Source: Desulfospira joergensenii DSM 10085 (lineage in GTDB: Bacteria; Desulfobacterota; Desulfobacteria; Desulfobacterales; Desulfobacteraceae). Taken from it: a stretch of 64,000 nucleotides of DNA. Of this stretch, positions 25,341 through 34,345 are shown piece by piece. A model generated the notes under the pieces. That model did no database searches. It saw nothing but the letters and a program-made list of their open reading frames with translations, and was not told where the DNA came from. The stretch is taken from positions 1-64,000 of the forward strand of contig NZ_ATUG01000002.1 in NCBI RefSeq assembly GCF_000420085.1. Reading direction: 5' to 3'. Made by a program: the position numbers and the translations under genes. Each line of letters opens with the position of its first letter. Position 1 is the stretch's first letter.

Positions 25341-27499
25341 TATCTCAGCCTTATCTTATAGGTTTTTATGCTCTCGCCTCTTTCGAGCACCAGGCGGTCG
25401 GTTCCGATCTTTTTGATAATATAGCCGCTTGGCAGCTTGCCTCCGGTAAAAAATTTCTGCCCATCTTTCATGCTGATGAAGGGGATAGGCTCAAGGGTGA
25501 TACTGAGAATTTCAAGCCCTCCCAGCGGATCCTCCGGTGCTTCCTGATCTGCCTTATTAGAATCTGCAATCACCGTACCAGACCCAAAAAGTTTTTTGTC
25601 GGAATCAAGCAAAGCCTGGTCAAAGTAGGAATCCTGTCCGGTTTCCCGGCCGGCCGCGGATGGCTGCCCATCCTCTTTTGTTTGCGGTGTCAACCGGTCA
25701 ATGAGAATTTTGTTGGCGTTTTGATCGGGAATGAGATTGCCTTCCTTATCCAAAACGGCTCTTTTTTTCACGCCGGTAATCACCCTCGGAGCAACCGGCT
25801 TGCCTCCCCTGTCCCTTAAGACTCTTCCATGTTTGTCAAGGAGCGACGGAACCAGGACGGGATTGCCTTTTTTGTCCCGGACAATGCGGCCTTCGGCATC
25901 CCTGGCCACGGTCAGCGGAATGGGAACATTGTCCGCATCTCTTAGGATATTCCCTTGTTCATCCTTTGCCGTGCCCAGGATAATGGGATTGCCCTCACTG
26001 TCTGTAAGAAACTTGCCCTCGTCATCACGGGCATAGCGGACCTTTTCTCCATCCGAGCCTCCGGCCTGATCTTCAGCCCCTTTTTCTGTCTGGCCGGCCA
26101 TGCCGCTTTGTTTCTGAGTCTGAAGCGGTGCCGGCCGTAGCGGTAAGATCTCTGATTTCTGTTCCGGCTCATCCAGGGCTTTTTTTGAAGGAGCAGCCGC
26201 TGAAAATGCCGGAAGTCCTTTGGATGTCTGGGAGTCCAGATAGAGCTGGGAGAGCCCTGAATCCGGAGCGTATTTGGAACGCCCCCCCTCATTAAGGCTG
26301 GCGTTCCACTCGGCTGAAAATCCCGGGGCCGTCAGCGTATCCCAAAAGGCAATGGGAGAGTTCAGCTCCTCGCAGACTTCGCCTTTGATCGTTTCCAGGA
26401 CCTGGCGCTGGTCAAAGTCAAGCTCGCCTTCGACCTGGACAAGCCCCGGGTGAAACCGGATGATGACCAGATCTTCCAGGTGGTATTTAATAATCCGGTC
26501 CTTTAAGAGCGGCCAGACCTGAAATGCATAAACCATGGAGGATGTAATGTTTTCAACTTGGGTAATATCCTTTTTGATCCAGACTTTGGCGGCGCCTTCG
26601 ATGAGTTTGTCACGCATGTATCCCGTCATCAGGATATCATTCCCATCCAGTTCTATCTCCGGAAAAAGCCCGCGCACCGACAGGGCGACCTTCACGGCAT
26701 AGGACCGTTCCTCCCTCACCTTGACATCAATGAAAACCGGGTAATCCACCTTGCCGGCGATTTGCCACAGACTTCTTCTGTCCTTTTGGGTATCCACGGT
26801 GCCCAGCACGGTCACTCCGATATTGGTCTGGGTCACGGTCAGGTACTCGAACCCTGCCTTTTCAAGGAGTTTGTGCATGTTTCTGGCCAGCTTGACACTT
26901 TTGAAATCAAGGCAGGGTCCAAAGATGAAGAGAAAAATCAAAATCAGCCCCAGGGCCTTTAGCCCCCGGGACAGCCAGACCGGCAGGACAATGGTCTTTT
27001 TGGTCTCTTCCTTTGAATCCCCTTTCCCGTCACCTGCCTCTTTGCCCGGCTTTTCCTCCAGCGCCGAAGACTGTAAAAAAGAAGGGCCGTCCAGGATGCC
27101 CGTGGCCTGGATATCTTTCCAGGCATCTTCTTCATGCTTCCAGACCAGACAGGTGGTTCCCAGCATAAGGGGAGTCAACGCCGGCCATTCCGAAGTTTCC
27201 AATTGCGATGCATCCCTGGGCGCTTCTTTTTCACCGGACCCGGGTTCGATCTCTTGATCCGCTGGCTGGGATACCATGGTAAAGGGGGCGTCAATGCTGT
27301 CTATCTTCAGCACCTGCCGTGCTGAGATGTCTTCAGAAACCAGGATGCGGAGATGACGTTCGGCAACGGTGCTGTCCTGTAAGATGATGTCACAGCTGTT
27401 GTTGCGGCCGACAGTGGTGGTTCCCGTGTAGAGCACAATTTCAGCGCCCATGTGCGGGCCTGAAAAAATTTTAAGAAGAATATGGGCCGGTTGTGTCAT
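25340..27499 (-). CDS. sctD: T3SS inner-ring protein SctD (YscD-like) with an extra repeat-bearing region
   Basis: 719 aa, far longer than usual SctD (about 400-430 aa). Residues 1-75 form a cytosolic FHA-like domain (GTTTVGRNNSCDIILQDSTV, with RHL). After a charged linker, a membrane helix lies at about 181-197, followed by periplasmic BON-like ring domains to about 390. Then comes an extra stretch of about 260 residues. A Pro/Gln-rich linker precedes four or five copies of a roughly 21-residue 'ARDxxGxxLRDxxGNPIxL' unit at 489-603, and a second linker follows. The C-terminal approximately 55 residues (PIPFISMKDGQKFFTGGKLP...) match the end domain of the family. No frameshift is seen, so the extension looks native. 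Its start touches no neighbour; sctC lies 58 nt upstream. Confidence 0.92.
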   Translation of the reverse strand: MTQPAHILLKIFSGPHMGAEIVLYTGTTTVGRNNSCDIILQDSTVAERHLRILVSEDISARQVLKIDSIDAPFTMVSQPADQEIEPGSGEKEAPRDASQLETSEWPALTPLMLGTTCLVWKHEEDAWKDIQATGILDGPSFLQSSALEEKPGKEAGDGKGDSKEETKKTIVLPVWLSRGLKALGLILIFLFIFGPCLDFKSVKLARNMHKLLEKAGFEYLTVTQTNIGVTVLGTVDTQKDRRSLWQIAGKVDYPVFIDVKVREERSYAVKVALSVRGLFPEIELDGNDILMTGYMRDKLIEGAAKVWIKKDITQVENITSSMVYAFQVWPLLKDRIIKYHLEDLVIIRFHPGLVQVEGELDFDQRQVLETIKGEVCEELNSPIAFWDTLTAPGFSAEWNASLNEGGRSKYAPDSGLSQLYLDSQTSKGLPAFSAAAPSKKALDEPEQKSEILPLRPAPLQTQKQSGMAGQTEKGAEDQAGGSDGEKVRYARDDEGKFLTDSEGNPIILGTAKDEQGNILRDADNVPIPLTVARDAEGRIVRDKKGNPVLVPSLLDKHGRVLRDRGGKPVAPRVITGVKKRAVLDKEGNLIPDQNANKILIDRLTPQTKEDGQPSAAGRETGQDSYFDQALLDSDKKLFGSGTVIADSNKADQEAPEDPLGGLEILSITLEPIPFISMKDGQKFFTGGKLPSGYIIKKIGTDRLVLERGESIKTYKIRLR
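25690..26040 (-). repeat. about 21-codon repeats inside sctD
   Basis: Four clear copies and one degraded copy of a unit in the translated protein, starting YARDDEGKF, AKDEQGNIL, ARDAEGRIV, LLDKHGRVL and VLDKEGNLI. Each continues with D/N..GNP-type residues. Period is 21-24 residues. The DNA copies have diverged, so the array is old rather than freshly expanded. Confidence 0.8.
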
Positions 27500-27557
27500 T
27501 ATGTAAGTCTTATCCCATGCAATTCATTTGGAGGTTGTTGTCCATATTAATCAAAGC

Positions 27558-29471
27558 CTATGGCTGTGTTTCGGGCAAAGGGGCGCTCCTTCGGGCTGAA
27601 CAGCCACCCGCCGGTTTCGGTCTCACAGATGTGACACCGCCGGACTCGGTTGAATAGGGTGACCGGAAAAATTTTGTTTCATCGAGATCCAGAGTCTGGG
27701 GATCTATCGCCTGGGGTTTGATGATTTTCGGTGTAATCAGCACCATCCTTTCCATTCTCTGCACACTTTTGGTGGCTTTTTTAAACAGGTTTCCAATGCC
27801 CGGAAGATCCATTAAAACCGGAACCCCGGAATCTGTCGTGCTGATAGTTTCATAGTAGTACCCGCCGATCAGAAGGCTCTGTCCAGGAGAAATATACCCC
27901 TGGGTTTCGATATTGGTTTTTTTTGTCACGGCGGGAATGTCGCTCTCCACAGATCCTGTGGACGGCTCCTGCCCGTCTTCGATACTGACGGTCATTTTGA
28001 TGGTGGCTGATCCGTCTTCATATTTGATGATGTGGGGCGTCACTGTGAGGTTGGTCCCGGACGAGACCTCTTTGAGCTCCACCACGTTCTCGCCCACAAT
28101 ACGGATATAAAAGGTGGTTGATGTCTCCAGGGAGGCAGAGGTGTTGTCAATGGTCAGGACCGACGGCCGTCCCAGGACCCGGGCATCCCCCTGATCTTCA
28201 AGGGCGCTGACCTTGGCCAGAAAATAATCGGACCCCATTTTATAGACCGTGGAAAAATTGAATCCGTCGCCGATAATGGAAGCGCCATTGGAAGCCTGGC
28301 CGATAATGTCCTCGGGACTGATAATGCTTGAAATATTGCTTCCGGCCCCCACCCCGGCATTGTCACCGACATTGGAGGCACCTCCGAAATCCACGCCCAG
28401 GGTCCGGGTGTAATTGGTGTCCACATCCACAATGGCGGCATGGATCTCGACAAGGTCAAGGGCTTTGTCCAGCTCCTTGATGGCCTTTTCATAGTAGGGC
28501 ATCCGAAAGGAGGCATCCCGGACAATAACGGAGTTGCTTCGGGAGTCGGCCAGAATTCTGGGCTCAATCACTTGCTTGGGAAGAACCGGCAGGCCCCTGG
28601 CCGTGGTATGCATGGGAGAGGCCACTTTCCGGTCCAGTTCCATCTGTTCTTTGGCCTCCTGCCTCAGTTCTTCCAGGGTCACTTCATCGGCATTCCGGTC
28701 TATTCCCAGTTCAGGCGGGATGGTCTGCCGGACCGCAGCTCCTATTCCCGTTCCCACAGCCAGCTGACTGCTCTGCTCCCGGGCGGCAAGGACCATGTCC
28801 CTTAAAATCGAGGCCACGCCGGGGATGGTCTTTTTGGCTTTGCCCGACCCGATGGAGGTGTCGTCTGCCCAGGCATGTTTTAAAAAGAAGACCTTGATCT
28901 CCTGCTCGTTCCGGTAGGCATCTTCATAGGACTGGATGGCAATGGCCACACCGTCGGCATAATCCCCGGGCCCGGAAAAAACAAGTACTTTCTTTGCGTC
29001 ATTGGCCGTACAGGACAATTGTTCAGAGATGAGGCCTGCCTCGGTTAAAATCTGCTTCATTTCAGAGGGCCGGGATGCGGACAGGTAAACCAGGCGCCGT
29101 TCAAGGTCCCGTTTGACATAAAAATGGAGGATATCGTCCAGAGCATACCATTCCACCCCAAAGGCCGTGTAAATCCCGGCCAGAAAATCTTCCGGCGTCA
29201 TGCCGTTGAACCGGCCGCTGACCTCCCCTTTGACATTCTCCGTAAATGCGGCGCGCATGCCCTGGCTGCGGGCAAAGGTTTCCAAAAGGTTGACCAGGGG
29301 TTCTGCTTCCGAATAATGGGAAAACCGATGATGGAAAACATCGGAGATTTTGGGATTATGTTTTCCCATCACCCGATTGGCAAAGGATGCCTCTTCACCC
29401 AGGGCGAGACCGTCCATGCTACAGACAAAAAAGATCAGAATAGAGATTAGAATTCCGGAAGGTTTACGCAT
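27558..29471 (-). CDS. sctC: T3SS outer-membrane secretin SctC (YscC-like)
   Basis: 637 aa. A signal peptide (residues 1 to about 26, cleavage after ALG) is followed by the N0/N1/N3 periplasmic domains (MRAAFTENVKGEVSGRFNGM; EPRILADSRSNSVIVRDASF). The secretin core then ends with the conserved VPVLMDLPGIGNLFKKATKS and VLITPKII segments. It forms the outer ring through which the needle passes. No separate pilotin (YscW type) was recognised in the window. A short CesT-type gene (yscB position) lies directly upstream. Confidence 0.95.
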   Translation of the reverse strand: MRKPSGILISILIFFVCSMDGLALGEEASFANRVMGKHNPKISDVFHHRFSHYSEAEPLVNLLETFARSQGMRAAFTENVKGEVSGRFNGMTPEDFLAGIYTAFGVEWYALDDILHFYVKRDLERRLVYLSASRPSEMKQILTEAGLISEQLSCTANDAKKVLVFSGPGDYADGVAIAIQSYEDAYRNEQEIKVFFLKHAWADDTSIGSGKAKKTIPGVASILRDMVLAAREQSSQLAVGTGIGAAVRQTIPPELGIDRNADEVTLEELRQEAKEQMELDRKVASPMHTTARGLPVLPKQVIEPRILADSRSNSVIVRDASFRMPYYEKAIKELDKALDLVEIHAAIVDVDTNYTRTLGVDFGGASNVGDNAGVGAGSNISSIISPEDIIGQASNGASIIGDGFNFSTVYKMGSDYFLAKVSALEDQGDARVLGRPSVLTIDNTSASLETSTTFYIRIVGENVVELKEVSSGTNLTVTPHIIKYEDGSATIKMTVSIEDGQEPSTGSVESDIPAVTKKTNIETQGYISPGQSLLIGGYYYETISTTDSGVPVLMDLPGIGNLFKKATKSVQRMERMVLITPKIIKPQAIDPQTLDLDETKFFRSPYSTESGGVTSVRPKPAGGCSARRSAPLPETQP

Positions 29472-29567
29472 ATGACTGCCACCTGAGTTTTGATAATAGT
29501 GATTTGATCTTCCTTATTAATTTTTTCAGCACCTTAACGGACACAGGCTAAAATACCGACAAACCTT

Positions 29568-29945
29568 TCACAAAGACCTATAAAACGCAAGGTCATTTAA
29601 AAAATCTTCCATAACCCCGGGAAACTCCGAAGCCCGCAGGGCTCCCAGCGCGACTACCCTGTGAAGATACAGGGTTTTACTGCCGCTGTCATAGCTTATC
29701 GTAGCGCTGTCCTTGAAGGTTCTCGGAACAACGGCACCGGCCGTCTTTTTCAACAGAAAGTCACTGTCGTGGGGCGCCAGGGTTCTGACTTTTGCCTCCA
29801 GCACCAGGGTTCGGTCATCCGCTCCCGGGGAGGCATCCACCACCCAGCCCGATTCCAGACGGAACCGGTACCGGCTGTCACGGCTTTTAAAGGGCCGGTC
29901 CCAGCCGGCACCGGAGCATACGCTTTCTATCCACTGGTCGATCAT
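29568..29945 (-). CDS. YscB-like T3SS chaperone
   Basis: 125 aa, CesT/SycE-type pattern: N-terminal helix (MIDQWIESVCSGAGW), strands (YRFRLESGWVVDAS, RTLVLEAKV), a central segment, paired strands (SATISYDS, KTLYLHRVVALG) and a C-terminal helix (FPGVMEDFLNDLAFY). In Yersinia yscB immediately precedes yscC and partners SycN on YopN; the same position here supports the call. It starts 3 nt after the YopD-like translocator gene ends, so it is coupled to the translocator block. Confidence 0.68.
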   Translation of the reverse strand: MIDQWIESVCSGAGWDRPFKSRDSRYRFRLESGWVVDASPGADDRTLVLEAKVRTLAPHDSDFLLKKTAGAVVPRTFKDSATISYDSGSKTLYLHRVVALGALRASEFPGVMEDFLNDLAFYRSL

Positions 29946-29948
29946 GGG

Positions 29949-30866
29949 CTATACCTTGATGCTGGTCAGGACGCCGTGTTTGGCCTGGGCAATGGTCTGC
30001 AGCAGATTGATCATCGTTTTGATCAGTTCTTCCGCCTTGGCCTTGAGCTTGTCTGCCGTGTCCTTATTAATGCTGGCGACCTGACTTTTACCTTCGATTT
30101 CGGCAATATCCGCATCAATGAGCCCGGTCCATAAACCGGCGATGGCGTTACACGTGGTTGAGCCGGCCTGCCCCAAAGAGCCGGCACCCTGTCCCAGACC
30201 GGCCCAGGATTTGGCTGCCTTCTCACTGACGCCGCCGAGCCCGACCCCGGAGCCTATCATTTGAGAAAGACCACCCAGGGCCTGAGAACCGGCAGCAGCC
30301 AGACCAAAGCCAAAATTTACCCAGGCCTTTTCCCTGAGCTTTGCTGCCTTCTCCTTGGCAAGTGCCATGATGGTATCCTTCTGGTCAAAGCCCTCCAAGA
30401 GCTGATTGGCCGATTCTTCCCCGGCAATTTCAATCATCAAAAGCACCAGGAGTGCCAAGGTGTTTTGAATCGTGGCCACGGATGCATCCTCATCCGTGGC
30501 CACAAAGGAAAACGGGGATACCAGGATCTGGCCGATATCGTCCTGGTTCAGATTGTTTATGCCTGTGAATTCCTGCCAGGCGTTTTTAATATTGGTGACG
30601 GCTTCATCCGTACACTCGGAATTCAGGCTTTTTACGGCAGTTTCAAAAATCTCCTCCATGTTGACGGGGGAATCCGGATTTTCAGCTTTGGCCTGGGCAA
30701 TGGCATCGTCTATGGCCTGGCCCACCTGTTCCGGGGTCGCATCCGGCGCCGCAGCCAGGATCATGTTTTGCAGGGCTTCCAGTTTCTCGTTATCCTGGGC
30801 ATCGTCCGTAAGGTCCGCATATAAACTCAGGCTGTTAAACGTATTTCCGTCTATGTTCATGTTCAT
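29949..30866 (-). CDS. sctB: T3SS translocator SctB (YopD-like)
   Basis: 305 aa when started at the ATG at 30866 (MNMNIDGN), which has AAGGAAG six bases upstream; the open frame extends further up without a ribosome site. It has one hydrophobic segment (QNTLALLVLLMIEIAG), a Gly/Ala-rich amphipathic middle (NFGFGLAAAGSQALGGLSQM) and a C-terminal coiled coil. This matches the minor pore protein of the YopD/IpaC class. It follows the YopB-like gene, as in lcrGVH-yopBD. Sequence similarity is low, so the assignment relies on topology plus gene order. Confidence 0.75.
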   Translation of the reverse strand: MNMNIDGNTFNSLSLYADLTDDAQDNEKLEALQNMILAAAPDATPEQVGQAIDDAIAQAKAENPDSPVNMEEIFETAVKSLNSECTDEAVTNIKNAWQEFTGINNLNQDDIGQILVSPFSFVATDEDASVATIQNTLALLVLLMIEIAGEESANQLLEGFDQKDTIMALAKEKAAKLREKAWVNFGFGLAAAGSQALGGLSQMIGSGVGLGGVSEKAAKSWAGLGQGAGSLGQAGSTTCNAIAGLWTGLIDADIAEIEGKSQVASINKDTADKLKAKAEELIKTMINLLQTIAQAKHGVLTSIKV

Positions 30867-30894
30867 GATTGCTTCCTTTCTCTTTTGATCCGGT

Positions 30895-32196
30895 TTACCC
30901 TTTGAGGTCTGCTGTAAACTGGAGAATATCAATACTCGATTGGGTAGAACTCTGGACATCTCCCCGCATGGCTTCAAAAATTTTCTTGAGCAGGGCGGAC
31001 AGCAGCTCTTCACTCAATTCCCTTGTATCGGAGATGCTTTCCAGCAGGGCCTGGATTTCCATCAGATCTGCCTGGGTTAAGGAATAATCAAAGTTTATCC
31101 CCGCGGTTACCGCCTGCGTCCCGGCCTGGGCCACCTGGATCCCACCGTTGATCACGTTGAGCAGCCTTGAAAAGGACTCCATGGTATCACCCATGGTTTT
31201 CAGGCTCATTTTTAAAGCTTGTTTCAGCGCATTGATCATGGCCGTAATCACCGCTTTAATCGCCGCTTTGACCCCTTCCCCGGCGGCCTGGGCCGCGGCT
31301 TTGCCAATGGAGGAGATAAGGTTGACAGCCCCGACACCCAGGGTCAAGGCGGCAGCCACCAGCGACAGACCGATTTGAATGACCATGTCAGTGACCATGG
31401 CAAAGGTATCTTCATCCAATTCAACCCCGGGAATGAGATTAACCAGTTTTGCCACGCCCACTCCCACAGAAATTTCCTCTCCGCATGCATCGGAGACAGC
31501 TGCCACCGTAGCCGCAACCGCAAGCGTCCCCATGATCCCGGCAGCTGTGAACAGGGCGACTGCGGCTGGGACCCCGACCCCGGTTACACAAGCAATACAT
31601 GCAACAGCGGTAGCAATGGCTGTTCCTATCCAGGCAACGGCAAATCCAGCCCATTTGGCAATTTTGCCCCAGGTTTTTGCCGCAGCAGCTTTTTCTTTTG
31701 CTTCGGCCTTTTTTTCTTTGTATTCTTCAAGGTTTTTTTCCTGGATGGCCCTGTTGGTTTCGGAGGTAACGGTTCCCTCCTCTCCAATGGCATCTTCCAT
31801 TTCTTTCTGAAGCATCTGCCAGAGCAGGATCAGGTACTGCCGGTCACTTTTGTCGATGCCGTCGGAAGAATAATCGGTCAGAATAGAGGCCAGGTTGGAT
31901 ACATCAATATCAAAGTCCTGGGTGATATCTTCCCATTCGCTGATGATCTTGCTGGCTTCCTGGGCGGACAACTCAACATTGAATGTCTGGGAAATGGACT
32001 CAAGCATTTTCTGGGTGTCCATTTGACTGATATCCTTATTGTCAAGGGTCCCCAGGTGCTCCCTGACGGCAAGATGCAGTTCCTGTTCGGTCTTGTCCGG
32101 AAACGCCTCCTTCAACGCCTCGATCACCTCGCCGTATTCCGAGTACAGCTCAGATTGCCGGGCGGATGACAGATTGTTGCTGACAGATTCAACCAT
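30895..32196 (-). CDS. sctE: T3SS major translocator SctE (YopB/IpaB-like)
   Basis: 433 aa. The N-terminal third is helical and acidic. A coiled coil at about 150-180 is Glu/Lys/Ala-rich. Two strongly hydrophobic regions follow (AVAWIGTAIATAVACIACVT with VAALFTAAGI-type residues; IQIGLSLVAAALTLGVGAVN), then a helical tail. This is the layout of YopB/IpaB/SipB pore proteins. AAGGAA precedes the ATG, and two LcrH-type chaperone genes lie just upstream. Confidence 0.85.
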   Translation of the reverse strand: MVESVSNNLSSARQSELYSEYGEVIEALKEAFPDKTEQELHLAVREHLGTLDNKDISQMDTQKMLESISQTFNVELSAQEASKIISEWEDITQDFDIDVSNLASILTDYSSDGIDKSDRQYLILLWQMLQKEMEDAIGEEGTVTSETNRAIQEKNLEEYKEKKAEAKEKAAAAKTWGKIAKWAGFAVAWIGTAIATAVACIACVTGVGVPAAVALFTAAGIMGTLAVAATVAAVSDACGEEISVGVGVAKLVNLIPGVELDEDTFAMVTDMVIQIGLSLVAAALTLGVGAVNLISSIGKAAAQAAGEGVKAAIKAVITAMINALKQALKMSLKTMGDTMESFSRLLNVINGGIQVAQAGTQAVTAGINFDYSLTQADLMEIQALLESISDTRELSEELLSALLKKIFEAMRGDVQSSTQSSIDILQFTADLKG

Positions 32197-32211
32197 GGTT
32201 CCTTCCTTTCC

Positions 32212-32718
32212 TTAATTGTTAATCAGCGAAAGCATATTTTTTGATTTTTCAATGGCACCGAGGGCTTTCAGATGGAGCTGGGGCAGGTTGTCTTCCGACT
32301 CTGCGGCCAGTTCAAACAGGATGGCGGCTTCAGCTTTCTGATCCAGGGCCAGCAGGCATTTTCCCGATCGGAAAAGAAGTTCGGGATCCTGCCCGCCGGA
32401 GAGCATGGCCAGTACATACATGTTCAAGGCTGCCTCAAATTTTTCCTGGGCCTCAAACGTGGCGCCCAGGCCCACCTGATAGGCCCGGTCCTGAAAATCC
32501 CAGAGCAGCAGGCAGGAAAAAAGGTTTTCCGCCTCCCTGTAGTCTTCCACCTGAAAGGCATCAAAGGCTTTCTGATAAATAATCGTCAGATCCTGTTTTG
32601 AGATTCCCAGGATACCCATAAGCTCATTTTTGCCCTTTACTGCCTTGGCAAATGCCTTGCTGTTTTCTTCCCACTGATGGATCAATTTTTCCTTTGTTAC
32701 ATCCTGCACCATTTTCAT
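32212..32718 (-). CDS. LcrH/SycD-type translocator chaperone (second copy)
   Basis: 168 aa, class II T3SS chaperone with TPR repeats. YQKAFDAFQVEDYREAENLF, then the 'RAYQVGLGATFEAQEKFEAA' repeat and LLFRSGKCLLALDQKAEAAI follow the SycD/IpgC pattern. It is closely related in layout to the gene at 32764. Such chaperones bind the major and minor translocators before export. It lies 16 nt upstream of the YopB-like gene. Confidence 0.88.
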   Translation of the reverse strand: MKMVQDVTKEKLIHQWEENSKAFAKAVKGKNELMGILGISKQDLTIIYQKAFDAFQVEDYREAENLFSCLLLWDFQDRAYQVGLGATFEAQEKFEAALNMYVLAMLSGGQDPELLFRSGKCLLALDQKAEAAILFELAAESEDNLPQLHLKALGAIEKSKNMLSLINN

Positions 32719-32763
32719 CTCCTCCGGAAACCGGTTTCCACAATCGCACTTTTCCTTCTGGTT

Positions 32764-33261
32764 TTATGCGTTCCGCAACACCTTGAGCATTCCCTTTGCC
32801 TTCTGGACGTAAACCAACTTTTTGGGATCCTTGACCGTATCCTCGCAATCGGCTGCCAGATCAAACAATTTGACGGCTTCTTCTTTTTTCCCTAGCCGCA
32901 TCATACAGATACCGGCCCGGAAAGGGGCCACCGGATCAAACAAAGCCATGGCAATCACCAGGGAATAGATGGCTGAAGCGTATTCAAATTTCTCCTGTCC
33001 TTCCAGGGCTCCGCCCAGGCCAAGCAATACCCTTACATCCTGATTGCTCAGGGCCAGCAGCACGGTAAACAGTTCTTCCGCCCTTGGAAAATCCTCCATC
33101 ATCAAGGCGTTCCGGGCCTGGGTAAAACACTTCTCCACATTTTCCGGGGGAACCTTTGCCGCCTTGGCAATGGTGGTCTTTCCCCTTAAGATATCTTCCA
33201 CATATTTTGCGGAATTCTTAAAAATTTGAGCCACCTGCTCGTCCATGGCCGGTTCTGTCAT
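32764..33261 (-). CDS. LcrH/SycD-type translocator chaperone (first copy)
   Basis: 165 aa, class II chaperone. CFTQARNALMMEDFPRAEEL, 'RVLLGLGGALEGQEKFEYAS' and FRAGICMMRLGKKEEAVKLF give three TPR units as in LcrH. It has an acidic, helical N-terminus (NSAKYVEDILRGKTTIAKAA). It starts one base after the putative tip protein ends, so the two are coupled. Having two copies suggests one chaperone for each translocator. Confidence 0.88.
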   Translation of the reverse strand: MTEPAMDEQVAQIFKNSAKYVEDILRGKTTIAKAAKVPPENVEKCFTQARNALMMEDFPRAEELFTVLLALSNQDVRVLLGLGGALEGQEKFEYASAIYSLVIAMALFDPVAPFRAGICMMRLGKKEEAVKLFDLAADCEDTVKDPKKLVYVQKAKGMLKVLRNA

Positions 33262-33262
33262 T

Positions 33263-33967
33263 TTAACCTCCTGAGGTTTTTCCCTGGGTTGACATCAGAT
33301 CATTTGCTTTTTTAATAGCATTGGCCGCCATCTCCTGGGCACTGTCGGAATCCTTGACCGCCAGATCCATCTCCGTGGACAGCTTGTTCAGGGTGGTGGA
33401 TTCCATGTCCTTTTTCTGGTCGATCTGTTCACAAAAGCCTTCCCAGTCTTCCTTGCTATGCAGGTTGTCGTTGCTGCTGTCCACACCGCCGCCCAGCCTG
33501 TAACCTAAGTGGACGAGACGGTTGGACCTGTCATCGTCAGAGAGGGTCACGACATTAGAGTTCATGAACTTATTGAAGCTCCGCATATCGTCTTCCTCCT
33601 CAATTCCTACATCCGTGTCTGCCTCAGCCGCTTTTAACTTATACTGATGGGCAATGGTGGAATTCTCCAGAACCTCCTGGTAAAACTCATGCTGCTCCTC
33701 ATATTCCTTCAGCTTGAGTTCCATTGCAAAGGACTGCTGACCGGCAAAAAAAGCGGCCAGCCGGGCAAAGGCGACAATGGGATTGGCCGCATCTGTCAGA
33801 TCTCCTTCCATGTCTGTCCTGGCGCTTTGTTTCACATTGTAAAACGCGGTGGTGTCATTCCCCTCATCATCGTAGGCGGCTGTGGTGCCGTCCAGCAGGT
33901 TTTCCCTTTCAGCGTTGTCTGTCAGTGCGCCTATTTTATATGAGCCTAAAATCGAAGTATCACTCAT
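33263..33967 (-). CDS. Putative T3SS needle-tip protein (LcrV/IpaD/EspA position)
   Basis: 234 aa, no signal peptide. A polar N-terminus (1-55) is followed by helices (AFARLAAFFAGQQSFAMELK, EEQHEFYQEVLENSTIAHQY), an acidic central region and a long amphipathic C-terminal helix (STTLNKLSTEMDLAVKDSDS...). Tip and filament proteins of T3SS have the same helix-variable-helix design, and the gene occupies the lcrV place before lcrH. I see no clear sequence match to LcrV, IpaD or EspA, so this is an inference from position and shape. Confidence 0.5.
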   Translation of the reverse strand: MSDTSILGSYKIGALTDNAERENLLDGTTAAYDDEGNDTTAFYNVKQSARTDMEGDLTDAANPIVAFARLAAFFAGQQSFAMELKLKEYEEQHEFYQEVLENSTIAHQYKLKAAEADTDVGIEEEDDMRSFNKFMNSNVVTLSDDDRSNRLVHLGYRLGGGVDSSNDNLHSKEDWEGFCEQIDQKKDMESTTLNKLSTEMDLAVKDSDSAQEMAANAIKKANDLMSTQGKTSGG

Positions 33968-33991
33968 CTTTGTCTCCCCTGGTTTTTCCCT

Positions 33992-34345
33992 CTATAATTT
34001 GAATCGAACCCTTTTCTTGACCGGCTTTTTTTCCGATGGGATATCAGCGGCTTCTTTCTTCTTTGCCAGCGGCAGGTCTTTCATGAAATCCGGGGGCTTT
34101 TGCCCATGCTCTTCCAGAAACTGCTCAAACATGGCAACCCCTTCCGGATGAAAAGTCAGGCTTTGAAACACATCTTTGAGTTCTTCATGGGATGAAATCC
34201 CAAGGGATTTCATTAATTTCCGATTATTTTCACTCAGTACACCCGCAGCCTTGCGGAACCGCTCCAGCCGTTTTTCGGTCACGGCCTTTTCCTGCTCGAT
34301 TTCCTTGATCTTCTGTTGAATGGCGGCCTGTTTGCTTGGATCCAT
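33992..34345 (-). CDS. Small T3SS protein in the LcrG position
   Basis: 117 aa. An N-terminal coiled coil (QQKIKEIEQEKAVTEKRLER), a middle helical part, then a very basic Pro/Lys-rich tail. LcrG, the cytosolic partner of the tip protein, is small, helical and basic and lies directly before lcrV; this gene is directly before the putative tip protein. No sequence similarity to LcrG can be claimed. Its ATG overlaps the stop of the FliO-like gene (TAATG). Confidence 0.45.
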   Translation of the reverse strand: MDPSKQAAIQQKIKEIEQEKAVTEKRLERFRKAAGVLSENNRKLMKSLGISSHEELKDVFQSLTFHPEGVAMFEQFLEEHGQKPPDFMKDLPLAKKKEAADIPSEKKPVKKRVRFKL

